Source: Oscillospiraceae bacterium
GTDB taxonomy: Bacteria > Bacillota > Clostridia > Oscillospirales > Ruminococcaceae
DNA: 6,669 nucleotides
Direction of reading: 5' to 3'
Assembly (NCBI GenBank): GCA_020024175.1
Contig: JAHHUB010000094.1
Coordinates: 1-6,669 of the forward strand
In this document: piece by piece, positions 6,411-6,669 of the stretch
Layout of the letters: each line of letters starts with the position of its first letter
How positions within the stretch are numbered: position 1 is the stretch's first letter
Program-made: the position numbers and the translations under genes
The notes under the pieces: generated by a model
Told to the model about the DNA's origin: nothing
Database searches by the model: none
Seen by the model: the letters and a program-made list of their open reading frames with translations, nothing else

Positions 6411-6431
6411 TTTCTGAAAGGAACTGATAAA

Positions 6432-6669
6432 ATGGCTAAAGAATTAGAATTAAAATACGGATGCAATCCAAATCAAAAACCTTCACGCATATACATGGAA
6501 AACGGTGAGCTACCTATCGAAGTTTTAAATGGCAGACCGGGTTATATAAATTTTATGGATGCATTCAACAGCTGGCAGCTTGTAAAAGAACTTAAATCAG
6601 CTACTAAGCTTCCTGCAGCAGCATCGTTTAAACATGTAAGTCCTGCAGGTGCAGCAGTGGGACTTCCGC
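6432..6669 (+). CDS. purH: Free-standing AICAR transformylase, N-terminal part
   Basis: The gene is cut by the right edge after 79 codons. The product should formylate AICAR to FAICAR with 10-formyltetrahydrofolate. In ordinary PurH this domain follows an N-terminal MGS-like cyclohydrolase domain of about 200 residues; here the protein starts directly with it (LELKYGCNPNQKP, 5-17), so it is a single-function enzyme that complements the PurO-type gene just upstream. FKHVSPAGAAVG (66-77) contains Lys67-His68, matching the catalytic Lys-His pair of the transformylase. VLNGRPGYINFMDAFNSWQL (31-50) and the KHVSPAGAAVG stretch look closer to animal ATIC than to the E. coli/B. subtilis form (KHANPCG-like). 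AAAGGA (6417-6422) lies 9 bases before ATG, 21 bases after the previous stop. The symbol purH is used for the transformylase only. Confidence 0.9.
   Translation, partial: MAKELELKYGCNPNQKPSRIYMENGELPIEVLNGRPGYINFMDAFNSWQLVKELKSATKLPAAASFKHVSPAGAAVGLP

Noticed and set aside
1..6669. CRISPR arrays, insertion sequences, tRNA or rRNA genes
   Set aside because: No regularly spaced repeats, transposase motifs or cloverleaf patterns were seen.

Overview
The window looks like AT-rich Firmicutes DNA, most likely from an anaerobic member of the Clostridia. The pointers are a strong preference for AGA arginine codons, AAAGGA/GGAGG-type ribosome binding sites before almost every gene, a Bacillus-type iron-sulfur PurF, and a split purine ending (PurO-type cyclohydrolase plus free-standing AICAR transformylase) that I associate with Clostridia and Archaea. 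I cannot place it more finely from sequence alone.

Layout. Bases 1-318 (minus strand) hold the N-terminal part of a DUF421 (YetF-like) membrane protein running off the left edge. A 78-base AT-rich divergent spacer separates it from a plus-strand pair: a DUF2500 (YhhM-like) membrane-anchored small protein (397-750) overlapping by 8 bases a PflX/COG1313-type radical SAM protein (743-1639). Bases 1640-2047 have no large gene but are not empty. They hold a good sigma-70-type promoter (1729-1757), a possible 40-codon ORF with a strong ribosome binding site (1811-1933) whose middle can fold into a hairpin, and a clear intrinsic terminator (1946-1977) placed before purE. This is the arrangement of an attenuated or riboswitch-controlled leader, but it matches no purine riboswitch class that I can recognise.

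From 2048 to the right edge is a tightly packed purine biosynthesis operon: purE, purF, purM, purN, a PurO-type IMP cyclohydrolase, and the start of a free-standing AICAR transformylase. Gaps are 17-33 bases and each gene has its own ribosome binding site. PurF makes phosphoribosylamine, PurN formylates GAR, PurM closes the imidazole ring to AIR, PurE supplies the carboxylated intermediate CAIR, and the last two genes perform the final two steps to IMP, replacing the usual bifunctional PurH. purC, purD, purL, purQ, purB and purK are not in the window.

The most interesting item is the leader upstream of purE. The pathway genes themselves appear intact and ordinary for the inferred lineage.
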